A stretch of DNA of 64,000 bases from CAVRUD01 sp963849635 (GTDB lineage Bacteria > Chloroflexota > Chloroflexia > Thermomicrobiales > UBA6265), in the NCBI GenBank assembly GCA_963849635.1, contig CAWKIA010000040.1:163031-227030 (forward strand), written 5' to 3'. Both the position numbers and the translations under genes were made by a program. The notes under the pieces were generated by a model. It was not told the DNA's origin and did no database searches. It saw only the letters and a list, made by a program, of their open reading frames with translations. The first letter of the stretch is position 1; every line of letters begins with the position of its first letter. Below, in pieces: positions 45,159 to 54,959 of this stretch.

Positions 45159-47394
45159 TCAACCACAGTAGTACTCGACCACCCCCCAATCAACCCAATA
45201 GAAAAGGCACTCCAAGCCGTCGGGGCACGCGCCCTCGCCACACGGCCCGCAGAACCCGTCGCACGAGCACCACCCGTCCTCGCCGCAGGCCGTGCCCTCG
45301 GGGCACTCGCAGCCGTTGTCGCACCTCGTCCCGTCGCAGGAGCACATATGGTCGTGCCGGCCGGACTCGTCGGACCACGAGCTACAGTCCTGGCCGCGGG
45401 GGCAGTCGCACAAGTCCGGGTCGCAGTGCGTGCCGTCGCAGACGCACTGCCCATCGCTGCACATCAGGTGGTCGTAGCAGGGGCAGGCGGAGCCGCAGTT
45501 CCCCGTCGCTGCACAGGCAGCGCCCGTCCGGCGCAGGTCCGGCCGCCCTCGCAGTCGGCGTCGTCCGCGCAGGACGTGTAGGCGCACCGCCCGTCCTGGC
45601 AGACCACCCCGGTAGCGCAGTGGCAGTTGAGGCCGCAGGACACCCCGTCGCAGGTGCACCACCGCCTGCCGCTGAGGTCCGGTTCCAGGCAGACCATTCG
45701 CCCCCGCAGGTGCACGCCGCCGTCGCCGCAGCTCACGGTGCCGCCGCAGACGCACTGCCCACCGCTGCAGCACCGGCCGCTGGGGCACCCGCAGGCGGGG
45801 CCGCAGGTCTGGCCGTCGCAGGCGCACACCCCGCCCACGCAAGCCCGGCCGCCGGTGCAGGAGGCTCCGCCGCAGGGCGTGGGGACGGGGACGCACACCC
45901 CACCCTCGCAGCGCGAGCCCTCCGAGCACGGGCAGTAGGCGCCGCAGCGCGTCCCGTCGCAGACGCACTGCCCGGAGAAGTCGAGCCGCAGACCCGGCCG
46001 GCGTCGCAGCAGAGCCAACCATACGTCGTGCAGCACGGCTGCGTGCCCGCGGGGCAGGCGGCGCAGGACCCGCTACAGCAGGCGGCGTTGCCGGGGCACT
46101 CCGAGTCGTCCGCGCAGGACGACGGGTCGCAGCCGCGCTGGGGGTCGCAGGCTTCGCCACCGGCGCAGACGACCGGGTCGCCGGCGACGCAGGCACCGCC
46201 CTGGCAGGTGTCGGTCTGACGGTGCAGGGGTTGCCGTCGTTGCACGCCGCGCCGTTCGGCTTGGGCGGGTGGGAGCAGGCGCCGGTGGCCGGGTCGCAGG
46301 TGCCGGCGAGGTGGCACTGGTCCACGGCGGCGCAGACCGTCGCCGCGCCGCCGGTGCAGACCCCGCCCTGGCACGTCTCGCCGGTCGTGCAGGCGTTGCC
46401 GTCGTCGCAGGCGGTGCCGTCGGCCTTGGGCGCGTACGCGCACTCGCCGGTGGCCGGGTTGCAGGCGCCCGCGTCGTGGCACTGGTCCGGGGGCGGCGCA
46501 GACCACGGTCGTGCCCGGGGTGCAGACGCCGCTCTGGCAGGTGTCGGTGTCGGTGCAGGCGGTGCCGTCGGAGCAGGCAGGTGCCGTCCGGTTGGGCCGG
46601 GGTGGAGCAGAGCCCGGTCGGCCGGGTCGCAGGTGCCGGCGAGGTGGCAGGGGTCCGCGGCGGTGCAGACCGTCGGCGTGCCGGCGCAGACGCCGCCGGC
46701 GCACACGTCGTTGGTGGTGCAGCGGTTGCCGTCGTCGCAGGCGGTGCCGTTGGGCTTCGGCGGATTGGTGCATTGGCCGGTCGCCGGGTTGCACGTCCCG
46801 GCGACGTGGCACTGATCGGACGCAGAGCAGCTGACGGTGGCCTCGCCGGTGCAGACGCCGGCCCGGCAGGTATCGCCCTGGTGCAGGCGTTGCCGTCGGT
46901 GCAGGCGGTGCCGTCCGGTTGGGCGGGTTGGAGCAGGTGCCGGTCGCCGGGTTGCAGGTTCCGGCGACGTGGCACTGATCGAGCGCGGTGCAGACGACGG
47001 GGTTGCCGCCGACGCAGGCACCGGCCTGGCAGGTGTCGGTCCGGGTGCAGGCGTTGCCGTCGGTGCAGGCGGTGCCATTGGGCTTCAGGGGATTGGTGCA
47101 TTGGCCGGTGGCCGGGTCGCAGGTCCCGGCGACGTGGCATTGGTCGAGTGCCGTGCAGACGAGCGCGATCGGGAGGTGCTGGCAGACCCGCTTGCGGCAA
47201 CGGTCGGTCGTGCAGGCGTTGCCGTCGGCGCAGTCGGCGTCGGCGCGGCAGCCCGCGGCGGCGGCGGAGTGGGCGGCGGGGAGGCGGGCGAGCAGCCCGG
47301 CCGCGGCGGCGCCAACGGCGGCCCGGACGAACGAGCGGCGGGAGCGGGGGGCGGCGAGCCGGCGGGTCAAGTCGTCGAAGCGGCGGTCGTCCAT
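45159..47394 (-). CDS. Large Cys-rich repeat protein with Tat leader, many frame breaks
   Basis: Starts at ATG 47394 (GGAGG upstream): MDDRRFDDLTRRLAAPRSRR followed by an Ala-rich Tat core. The mature part holds at least six tandem units of about 53-56 residues (160-168 bp) with the theme DQCHVAGTCDPATGQC, KPNGTACTDGNACT, DTCQAGACVGG. Unit markers fall near 47133, 46973, 46805, 46645, 46477 and 46311. Downstream the text changes to other CxC/CxxC patterns (CACDGQTCGPACGCPSGRCC) and ends GVVEYYCG at 45159. At least six frame changes are needed. The units resemble disulfide-rich repeats of Myxococcota surface proteins. Function is unknown; an extracellular structural role is likely. Confidence 0.6.
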
Positions 47395-47483
47395 CGCGCG
47401 TCCTCCGTGCAGGGGCGGGCACGGCCGCGGGCGCCGCGCGGTGGCGGCGGCCGGATGCCTCTGCGCCACGGTAGCCCCCCGGC

Positions 47484-47604
47484 GGCGCCGCGCACAGTGT
47501 GAGATCTACTCGTTTCGCGGGCGACGGCCCGGACGGGGGCCTACGTAGTTTCGGCACACCGGGGCGTGGGACCCGCTCAGACGCGCCCGTGGCCGACGGC
47601 GTGG
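47484..47604. repeat. 121-bp direct repeat, copy 1
   Basis: Nearly identical to 53058-53178, base for base without gaps, including GATCTAC, the CTACGTAG palindrome (47541-47548) and a LuxR 3' end. In both copies it links a LuxR C-terminal coding end to the region upstream of a secreted or membrane peptide gene on the minus strand. Confidence 0.8.
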
Positions 47605-47640
47605 ACGGCGGAGGCGGCACGGGAGGGGCGAGGCGCGGAG
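47577..47640 (-). pseudogene. LuxR C-terminal remnant
   Basis: On the minus strand this reads PSRAASAVHAVGHGRV-stop, matching the last residues of the LuxR regulators here (SRAAAATHAVRHGLV at 53151). The rest of the helix-turn-helix is not recognisable upstream. From 47700 to 47878 nothing is seen. Confidence 0.55.
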
Positions 47641-47877
47641 GGGGTGCACGACGTGGCGCCCCGCATCTCGGCGGGCCGGGCGCGACGCCTCGGCCATCTC
47701 GGCGTCGGACGGTGAGGGGGGTGCATAACTTCGCGCGATATAACCTATTCCACCAAGCGTTTGAGGGGATAAGGGTAGAGGTCCGCCCGTCGCTTCCTAG
47801 CCGTGCCGCCGCAGGACGGACCCGGCGTGCCACGATCCTAGGACCTGCGAGGGGAGTGCGGCGGGGTTGTCCGTGGC

Positions 47878-49538
47878 CTACTGGCAGACCCAGGCGCCGC
47901 GCCGCCCGACGGACCACATCCAGGCGGCGGCGTTGGCGCTGGCCCACGGGTCGAAGACGCTGTAGGCCCCGTACGGAGTGGATGCCCAGGTCGTGGCGAC
48001 GAACTGGAACACTCCGTAGGAGCCGGTCGGGTTGACCGCGTTCGGGTCCAGGCCGGACTCGCAGCGGGCCACCCGCAGCAGGTCCTCCCGCGGCTGGCCG
48101 AACCGGTCGGCCGCCGCGACGATCAGCTCGACCACTTCCGCCTCGGTCCACGCCGCCGGGACCGGGCGGGCCGGCAGCGCCAGGCCGGCGGCGGCGACCC
48201 AGCCGTGGCCGCGGCCGTGGTTCACGTAGTAGGTTCCGCCCTCGCCGATCCCGGTCAGGAGCACGGCCGCGCCGGCGACCAGGCGCCCGGTCGGCGCGGC
48301 GCCGGCCCGGGACCGTCGCGCACGTCGAGCGGGCCGACGGCGACCGCGATGCCGGAGCCCGGCCCCAGGAGGCCGCCGGCGTTGGCCGACGGGACGTCGA
48401 CGCGGGCCGGCGCGCCGAGCACCTCGATGGCGGCCACCGTCGGGTGGTCGACCCGGGAGCGGAAGTTGAGGTTGAGCACCCCGTCGTCCACCGCGACGAC
48501 GAGCTCCACGACGACGGCCGTCATGGCCCCGGCCTCGGCGAAGATGTCGTAGTCGACGAGTTCGACCGGGCCGCCCTCCGCGTTGACGCTGAAGACCCGG
48601 CGGCCGGGCCCGCCCGGCCCGCCGCCCGGCGCCCCCCAGTGAAGCTCTGCGAAGTGCAGGCGCACCGTGTACGCGCCCGGTAGCGGCACCGGGATCTCGT
48701 AGCGGAACCCGGTGCGTTTCGCCCGACGCTCGGTCCGGTAGAGCGCGTCGGCGTCGGTGCCGGCGATGTCGCCCCCATCGGTCCCGACCGGCGTCCGGTC
48801 GAGCCCGCCGAAGAACCCCTGGTCCGCGGCCCAGTCGGCCGGCGGACCGTCCCCGAGGCGACCGGCGTCGAGTCGGGCCACGACCACGGGCACCGACACG
48901 GTCGCGAGGGACTGGCCCGGCGCCGGCACCGCGACGCCCGCCAGCAGCGGCACCGATGTCGTCGCCGCCCCGGCCGTGGGCGACGGGGTGGCGGTGGCCG
49001 GCGGCGCCGTCGTTGGGGAGACCCCGGGGGTCGGCGTCGGCGTGGGCGAGGGCTCGTCCGTCGGGGTGGGCGCAGGGGCAGTGGGCGTCGCGGTCGCGGG
49101 CGCGGTCGGCGGCGGGGTCGCGGTCGGCGGCGGGGCGCACGCGTCGCCGACCCCGTCGGCGTCGGCGTCGGCCTGGTCCGGGTTTGGCACGGCCGGGCAG
49201 GTGTCGGCCGCGTCGGGCACCCCGTCCCCGTCCGCGTCGGGGCCGGCGGGCGTCGGGTCGCAGGCGTCGCCACTGCCGTCGCCGTCCTCGTCCGCCTGGT
49301 CGCCGTTCGCCGCGGCGGGGCAGTTGTCGGCCGCGTCGGGCACCGCGTCGGCGTCGCTGTCCGGTGGGGTGGGCTCAGTCGGCTGGGGCTGGGTCGTGTC
49401 CTCCGCCCCGCCCGGCGCCGTCTCGGTCGCAGGCGCGTCCTGGGCGAGCGAGGTCGGCATCGGCAAGCCGAGGGGCGCCGCCCCGACAGCCAGGAGTAGG
49501 CAGGCGGTGGCCGCCAAACGGGTCAATGGTCGGCTCAT
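47878..49538 (-). CDS. Secreted protein: calcium repeats, malectin-like domain and lysozyme-like (SLT) domain; one frame break
   Basis: About 555 residues from ATG 49538 (GGGAGGG upstream). Signal peptide (LTRLAATACLLLAVGAAPLG); two or three thrombospondin-3-like repeats (DSDADAVPDAADNCPAAANG, DADGDGVPDAADTCP); a Thr/Pro linker; a malectin carbohydrate-binding domain (ARLDAGRLGDGPPADWAADQ, LYRTERRA, YTVRLHFAELHWGAP). After a frame change near 48300 comes a C-terminal transglycosylase-like domain (LLRVARCESGLDPNAVNPTG, SYGVFQFVATTWAS) with the catalytic Glu in RCESG. It may bind and cut glycan strands outside the cell. The combination is unusual. Confidence 0.72.
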
Positions 49539-50198
49539 GGTCCCTCCCCGCGGCGGATTGCGCCGCCTGATTCGCTTCTCACTGGGGAGCCGTGACCGGC
49601 CGGCGCCCCGCCCCGATCGGCGGCCGACGGTCGGGCTGCGGAGGCCGTGGTGCTTGCCGCCCGGCCCAAGACGCCTGGTTGACGGCCCGCCCGTCGGAAC
49701 CCGCGCGGTCGGCAGGGTCGGGAGCAACTGCGGCACAACGCGGAGTGGGCGGCGAGTGACGCCCCGAGCATGACCGAGCCGGAGTATCGGGCGCGGGTGC
49801 TGCCGGGACGAGTCGAGATGCCAGTGCGAGCAATCGCCGCGACGCTGGTGGTGTCGCTGCGGCTCAAATCCTGATTGGCGGGGTGTTCACGCGCCGCTCT
49901 CGTCCCTCTGCACGTCGCCATTCCGCCATGCCCCTGGCTTACGCCGGGGTTGGCGTGGCGGTCGGGATTGGTTCCGGCGTCTCCGTCTCCGTGGAAACCG
50001 TTGGCTCCGGACGAGCGACCGCGGACCCATTGTTGGCGGGTACGCCCGGCCGGCGTCGTTGGGGGGAAGATCGACGTCGGTCCGGGCCTATCCAGGTGCA
50101 GTCTCAGCCGGGCAACAACACCCGGCTGAGCTGGCGTGGACGAGGGCCGAGACGGGGTACTGGCGCGTTGGCGCCCGGCCCGTTGCAACGACGCGCCC
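49539..50198. other. Intergenic region, no convincing gene
   Basis: About 660 bases between two divergent-looking leaders on the minus strand. A 34-codon open frame (ATG 49770, MTEPEYRARVLPGRVEMPVR) exists on the plus strand but has no strong ribosome site or family. The rest lacks coding texture. Confidence 0.4.
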
Positions 50199-52223
50199 TT
50201 ACCCTCCGCCCCCTTCGGGCGGCTCGACCGTCCACTGGTAGACCGCCGGCTCCTGGTCTATGTTGCCGGCGCCGTCGATCGCCCGGACCGCAAACGTGTG
50301 CGGGCCGGCCGCCAGTCCTGTGTACTGGACCCCGGGGGCGCACGGCGAGAACGCCGCCCCGTCCAGCGAGCATTCGAAGGTGGCTTGCTCACTGGCGCCG
50401 AAGGTGAACACCGCCGTCCCGGTGGTGTCGCCGGTCGGCGGCGGCCCCGAGTCGATCCAGGTGTCGGGCGCCGTCGTGTCGGGCGGCGGCACCACGTTCC
50501 AGCCGTAGATAGCCGGCGACTGGTCGGTATTGCCGGCGCCGTCGGTCGCCTGCACGTGGAACTCGTGGTAGCCAACCGCTAATCCTGTGTACTGGGCCGG
50601 TGAGCCGCACGGCTGGAAGGCACCGCCGTCTAGCGAGCAGGTGAACGTGGCTGCCTCGCTGGCCCCGAAGGCGAAGCTTGCGGTTCCGGTCGCGTCCCCA
50701 TCGGGCGGCCCCGAGTCGATCCAGGTGTCGGGCGCCGTCGTGTCGGGCGGCGGCTGGACTGTCCAACCGAAACTCGCGGGCGAGTCGTCGGTGTTGCCGG
50801 CCCCGTCGGTCGCCTGGACGCGGAACTCGTGGTTGCCGACCGCCAGTCCGCCGTACTCCCGCGGCGAGGAGCAGGCTTCGAATGCGCCGCCGTCGAGCGA
50901 GCATTGGAACGACGATCCCGGCTCGCTGGCGGAGAAACTGAAGCTTGCATCCGTGCTGGTGGTCGTGCCCTCCGGCCCGCCGTCGATCGCCGTGTCGGGC
51001 GCCGTCGTGTCGGGCGTCGGGGTAGGCGTCACCGTAGGGGTGCTGGTCGGGGTCGGCGTCACCGTGGGGGTGCTGGCCGGGGTCGGCGTCGCTGCGCGAC
51101 CGACGACCCGGACCACGCCCCATGCCGGCAACACATTCGTTCCTGCGATATGGGTCAGCGTTCGTCTCGCCCGTGCCGTCCGCGTTGATCTTGAAGATCT
51201 CGGTTCTGGGCCGCCCTGGCCCCGGCCTGTTGAACACGATCTGCTGGCCATCGAGCGACCAACTTGCTGCCCAAGTCGATGACGCCATTTTGGGTCAGCT
51301 GCGTCACCCGCCCGTGCCGTCCGCGTTCATGACGCAGATCTCGAAGTCCGACGCGTCGCCCGCCCCGCCCTGCACATGTACGCAATCTGCGTGCCGTCCG
51401 GGGACCAGGCAGGAGCTCGCTCCTCTTCGGCGTTGAAGGTCAATTGCCGCGGGTTGTTCGGGCCCTGCACCGGGGTGCCGTCCGGGTTCACCGTCAGCAC
51501 GTATAGCTCGGCGGTAATGGAGATTGTTGGGATCCGGGATCGTCGGGACGTGGCGCGTGTACACGATCTTCCGCCCATCGGGCGACCAGTCCGCGTCATC
51601 TTCGATGAGCCCCGGCGTGTTCGTGATGTTCGTCGGCCCCCCGCCCGCGTCGATGTCCATGACGAAGATGTCGCTGTCGGACGTGGGGGCGCCCGCGTTC
51701 GCCTGATCGGCAGGCCCGTGCCGGAGGCGGAGCGGTGGAAGGCGATGACCTTGCCGCCCGGCGACCAGGTGGCGGAGCTGCCCCGCGTCAGGAACGTCTG
51801 CTCGTTGCCGTCGTGTTCATCAAGAACAGGTCCGAGGTGTTGATGGGCTCCGCAGGCGCCTTATTCCGGTTGCTGTCAAACACGATCCGTTTCCCGTCCG
51901 GCGACAAGGCCGCCAAAGAGTCACCGCACGTAAGGAATGTTGGCACGGCAGTCGGCGGGACCCGTCAGGGGCTCCGGGTTCGTGCCGTCCGGGTTCATCA
52001 GGTAAATATTGAGCTGGGTTGGATCACCGGGGATGTTCGCGAACGCGATTTTCTCGACCAGCTCTGGCTGGGCGCTCGCCTGGCTCGAGCTGGACCCGAG
52101 CCAGGCACCGATCGACAGACGCGGAGCGGTATGCACGAACGAGGGGCCCGCCGGCGCCACGGCGAGCAGCAGGGCGACGGCGACCACGGTGAGCACGGGT
52201 GTTCGGAGCAGGCGCTGGGTCAT
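50199..52223 (-). CDS. Secreted TolB-like beta-propeller with three Ig-like repeats, many frame breaks
   Basis: ATG 52223 (GAGGGGGA upstream) opens a signal peptide (LLRTPVLTVVAVALLLAVAP). PD40/TolB blades follow in changing frames: SLAALSPDGKRIVFDSNRNK, ADWSPDGRKIVYTRHV, APAWSPDGTQIAYMC, ASWSLDGQQIVFNRPG, each with a NADGTG-type link. A TPT-rich linker leads to three repeats of about 78 residues, each beginning DTTAPDTxI and holding a cysteine pair (CSLDGGAFQPC) and VQATDGAGNTD, typical of bacterial Ig-like domains. It ends VEPPEGGGG at 50199. At least five frame changes are needed. Likely an extracellular binding or scaffold protein. Confidence 0.65.
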
Positions 52224-52337
52224 GATGTCCCCCTCACACGATTCGGCGTGCAGACGCACGGAACGAGCGGTTCGCGGACGAAGCGCGTGCGGAGCAGCCC
52301 GCGCGCGCTCCTCATCGGCGGGCCGAGGGCCCTCAGC

Positions 52338-52509
52338 TCAGACTGCCACGCAGCAACACCCGCCCTGGCAGGCGCCGTCGGCCTGGCCGCAGTCCAGCGT
52401 CTACGGCTGGCGTTCCGCGGTGCATGCCATGGCGATGCCGAGAGGCGCCTGCGCGACCGGGACGCACCACCCCGGGGCGGGCGAGGTGATCGAAGCGGCG
52501 GTCGTCCAT
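52338..52509 (-). pseudogene. Remnant of a Cys-rich Tat protein
   Basis: ATG 52509 (GGAGG upstream) gives MDDRRFDHLARPG, the start of the Tat leader shared with the gene at 47394; the DNA around it (CGGTCGTCCATCGCGCG) is the same in both places. The frame is lost at once, and only a Cys-rich end survives, LDCGQADGACQGGCCCVAV-stop, at about 52338. The middle has been deleted. Confidence 0.55.
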
Positions 52510-52634
52510 CGCGCGTCCTCCGAACCGGTGGGCCAGGCCGCGTGCGCCGTGCCGTGTCGACGGCGACCGGGCGCCTCGGCGACGCGGTAGCCCCCGGCGC
52601 CGCCGCGGACAGGGTGAGATCCACCCATATCGCA

Positions 52635-52740
52635 GGCGTCGGCCAGCGAGGGGCGCCGAGCTTGGCGAGGATGTTGGCGACGCGCTTGCCGACGGTGCGG
52701 GGGCTGACGGAGAGCGCCGCGGCGCTCTCCGTTCTTGCCG
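52635..52740 (-). pseudogene. LuxR helix-turn-helix remnant
   Basis: Minus-strand reading ESAAALSVSPRTVGKRVANI-LAKLGAP matches REIAAAIFVSPRTVGKHVTN-LLAKLE of the LuxR gene at 53151-54470. Nothing else of a regulator is left. It precedes the Tat-protein remnant at 52509. Confidence 0.65.
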
Positions 52741-52769
52741 GTTGCCGACGACAGAGACGCCTTGGGCGG

Positions 52770-52856
52770 CTAGTTGCTGGTCAAGGCGAAGGCGACGGAC
52801 GCGAGCGACCCGACGAGATAACGGGCGTAAGTCCAGATGTGCTTGAGGCCGATCAC
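52770..52856 (-). CDS. 28-residue hydrophobic peptide
   Basis: GTG 52856 to TAG 52770, with an excellent ribosome site (AAGGAG, seven bases upstream). The product, M/V-IGLKHIWTYARYLVGSL then ASVAFALTSN, is a single short amphipathic or membrane-spanning helix. It lies between a LuxR remnant and the 3' end of a truncated LuxR gene, downstream of the 121-bp repeat copy 2. It could be a small membrane peptide, toxin-like or signalling peptide. No family is recognised. Confidence 0.4.
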   Translation of the reverse strand: MIGLKHIWTYARYLVGSLASVAFALTSN

Positions 52857-53057
52857 GGAGGTGCTCCTTCCTTGCTGGTTGACACGGAGACCGACGGCGA
52901 CGGACGCGAGCGACGGGGCCGCGTCGCGGGCGGAGGCGCAGACGCGGGCTCCCGGCCGCGGCGTCCGGGCCGCGGGGATGAAACGGGCTGCCTCGCTGGT
53001 CGCGGGGCCGGTGCCCGCACGTCTGGTCTCGGGCACGGTCCCAGGATGCGCCCCGCC

Positions 53058-53178
53058 GGCGCCGCGCACAGTGTGAGATCTACCCGTTTCGCGGGCGACG
53101 GCCCGGACGGGGGCCTACGTAGTTTCGGCACACCGGGGCGTGGGGCCCGCTCAGACGAGCCCGTGGCGGACGGCGTGG
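53058..53178. repeat. 121-bp direct repeat, copy 2
   Basis: Counterpart of 47484-47604 with only a few substitutions; contains CTACGTAG at 53115-53122 and the 3' end of the LuxR gene. Confidence 0.8.
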
Positions 53179-54470
53179 GTCGCGGCGGCGGCGCGGGAGG
53201 GGACGCTCGAGCTTGGCGAGGAGGTTGGTGACGTGCTTGCCGACGGTGCGGGGGCTGACGAAGATTGCCGCGGCGATCTCCCGGTCGGTGCGGCCCTCGG
53301 CCAGCAGGCGCAGGACCACCAGCTCGCGCGGTGTCAGGCCGCCGGCATGGTCCTCCGGACGCGGCTGGGGCGCCGCGGACTCGGCAGCGGCGAGGATGGC
53401 CTGAATGTCGGCGTCGATCGCCTCATCGCTCATCGTTTGGCCGGTGGCCCAGGCGTGGGCAAAGGCCTCCTCACCCAGGGTGGCGCGCGACCGCTCCGCG
53501 GCCCACTCGTGGTCCGCGCGTTCCGGCAAGCCATCGCTGTAGCCGCCGGCGGCGCAGATCGTCGCCACGGCCGCCAGGAGCCGCGCCGCCGGCGCGGCCT
53601 GATCGCCCGCCGCTCCCAGGACGGCCACGTCCGCGAGGAGTTTCCAATCGGAGGGCTCCTGCGCCCTCCACCGAGTTGCCGCGCCCCCTGCGCCACCAAC
53701 TCGCGCGCGGCGGCGGCGGCACGCGGCAGGTTGCCCTCCTTGACGGCGACCAGCACCAGATAGCGCAGGCACCAGGCGGAGACCAGGGGGTCACCGAGCG
53801 CTTGGCCGGCAGTCGACGCCTCTTCCCAGAGTTCCCTGGCTCGTCCCAGCTCGCCTCGTCCGTAGGCAACCACGCCAAGATGGTAGGTCACGACGTTCGG
53901 CTCGAACGGGTCGTCAGTCCGGTCGTAGAGCGTGCGCGCGGCGATGAAATGAGCCTCGGCCTGGTCGTAATCGCCGCGGTCCTCCGCGATGATGCCGCTC
54001 AGATGCTCACCGAGGGCCTCGAGCCAGGCGTCATGGAGGTGGCGGGCCAGCGTCACGGCCTGGTCGAGGTGGGCGAGGGCGCCGGCGTCGTCGCCGAGGT
54101 TGTGGGCAAGGAGCCCGGCCCAGACGAGCGCCCTCGCCACGATCGCCCGGCGGCGCCTCGGGCGCGGCCGCGAGGCCCCGCTCCAACCACCGGCGCCCCT
54201 CCTGACACTGCTGTTGCATATGTTACCAAGCCCAGCCAAGCGCGGCGGCCAGCCGCAGCAGCGCCTCCCCCTGGCCCGTCTCGTCGAGCCAGGTCAGGGC
54301 GGCGCGGATGTTGGGCTGCTCGACGTCGAGACGTTCGAAGTCTCCCGAGCGAATGGGCCGTCGGGTACGGACGCTGCCCGCTCCGCGAAGCTCAGGCACC
54401 AGGCGGCGTGCCGGCGCCGTACCGCCGCCGCCTCGCCGCTCGCCTCCAGGCGCTCCAGCCCGAACTCGTC
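53151..54470 (-). pseudogene. LuxR-family regulator lacking its N-terminal half, with frame breaks
   Basis: C-terminal part of a STAND/LuxR regulator: EFGLERLEASGEAAAVRRRH at the upstream edge, TPR-like repeats (YDRTDDPFEPNVVTYHLGVV, RELWEEASTAGQALG), then LTPRELVVLRLLAEGRTDRE and VSPRTVGKHVTNLLAKLE, ending SRAAAATHAVRHGLV at 53151. Frame changes occur near 54230, 53680 and 53200. The whole ATPase half is absent: homology stops abruptly near 54470, where the DNA becomes unlike the rest. The truncation is therefore produced by the junction. Confidence 0.75.
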
Positions 54471-54490
54471 TGCCCTATCGCGGCTGCTGG
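54460..54490. other. Junction between Chloroflexota-like and alphaproteobacteria-like DNA
   Basis: LuxR homology ends inside a codon run here. Beyond it the GC content falls and small genes have Rhizobiales character. No repeat, tRNA or integrase marks the join. From here to 54959 only frame fragments are seen, including LLNDYHLKFLHRASDALFAI on the minus strand. Confidence 0.6.
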
Positions 54491-54959
54491 GCAACGTGAA
54501 AACCGCAAGCATATCAATGGGGTGCAAGATCGGGGTCGGGTCCGTATCGGAAGCAGCTACAATATGTGGTGGCTGGCTCGGGATACCGGACTCAGCGCAC
54601 GAGATGCTCGACCTAACGGCGCTGCCACCCCAAGATGCGCACTCACACGCCTGCGCAAGAAGCTCGTGAGCAGGCGCTGCGGCCTGCGGCGTCCAGAGCT
54701 TCAACTGTCGATACTGCAGATCGTCGAATTGCTCCTGCCGGCGGCGGACGCGCCTCATTGATCCAGAGCATCACACAAGGGACCTCGACATCTGGGTCCG
54801 GCTAGAGCGACCGGACGTCAGCAAGGTGCATGCTGTGATGACGCCTGCCCGCCGATGATCAGGAACGCCACGTCGTGCTCGACGAGGCGTGGCTGGATGG
54901 CAAACAGAGCATCCGATGCACGGTGCAGGAACTTGAGATGATAGTCGTTGAGCAAGAGC

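Noticed and set aside
45159..47394. CRISPR-like array because of regular 160-168 bp spacing
   Set aside because: Units are long, diverged and follow a coding pattern of cysteines; no short identical repeats with unique spacers.
46073..48151. 692-codon open frame on the minus strand across the Cys-rich gene
   Set aside because: It is Arg/Pro-rich shadow text in high-GC repeats; the Cys-rich readings in the other frames show the repeated family pattern.
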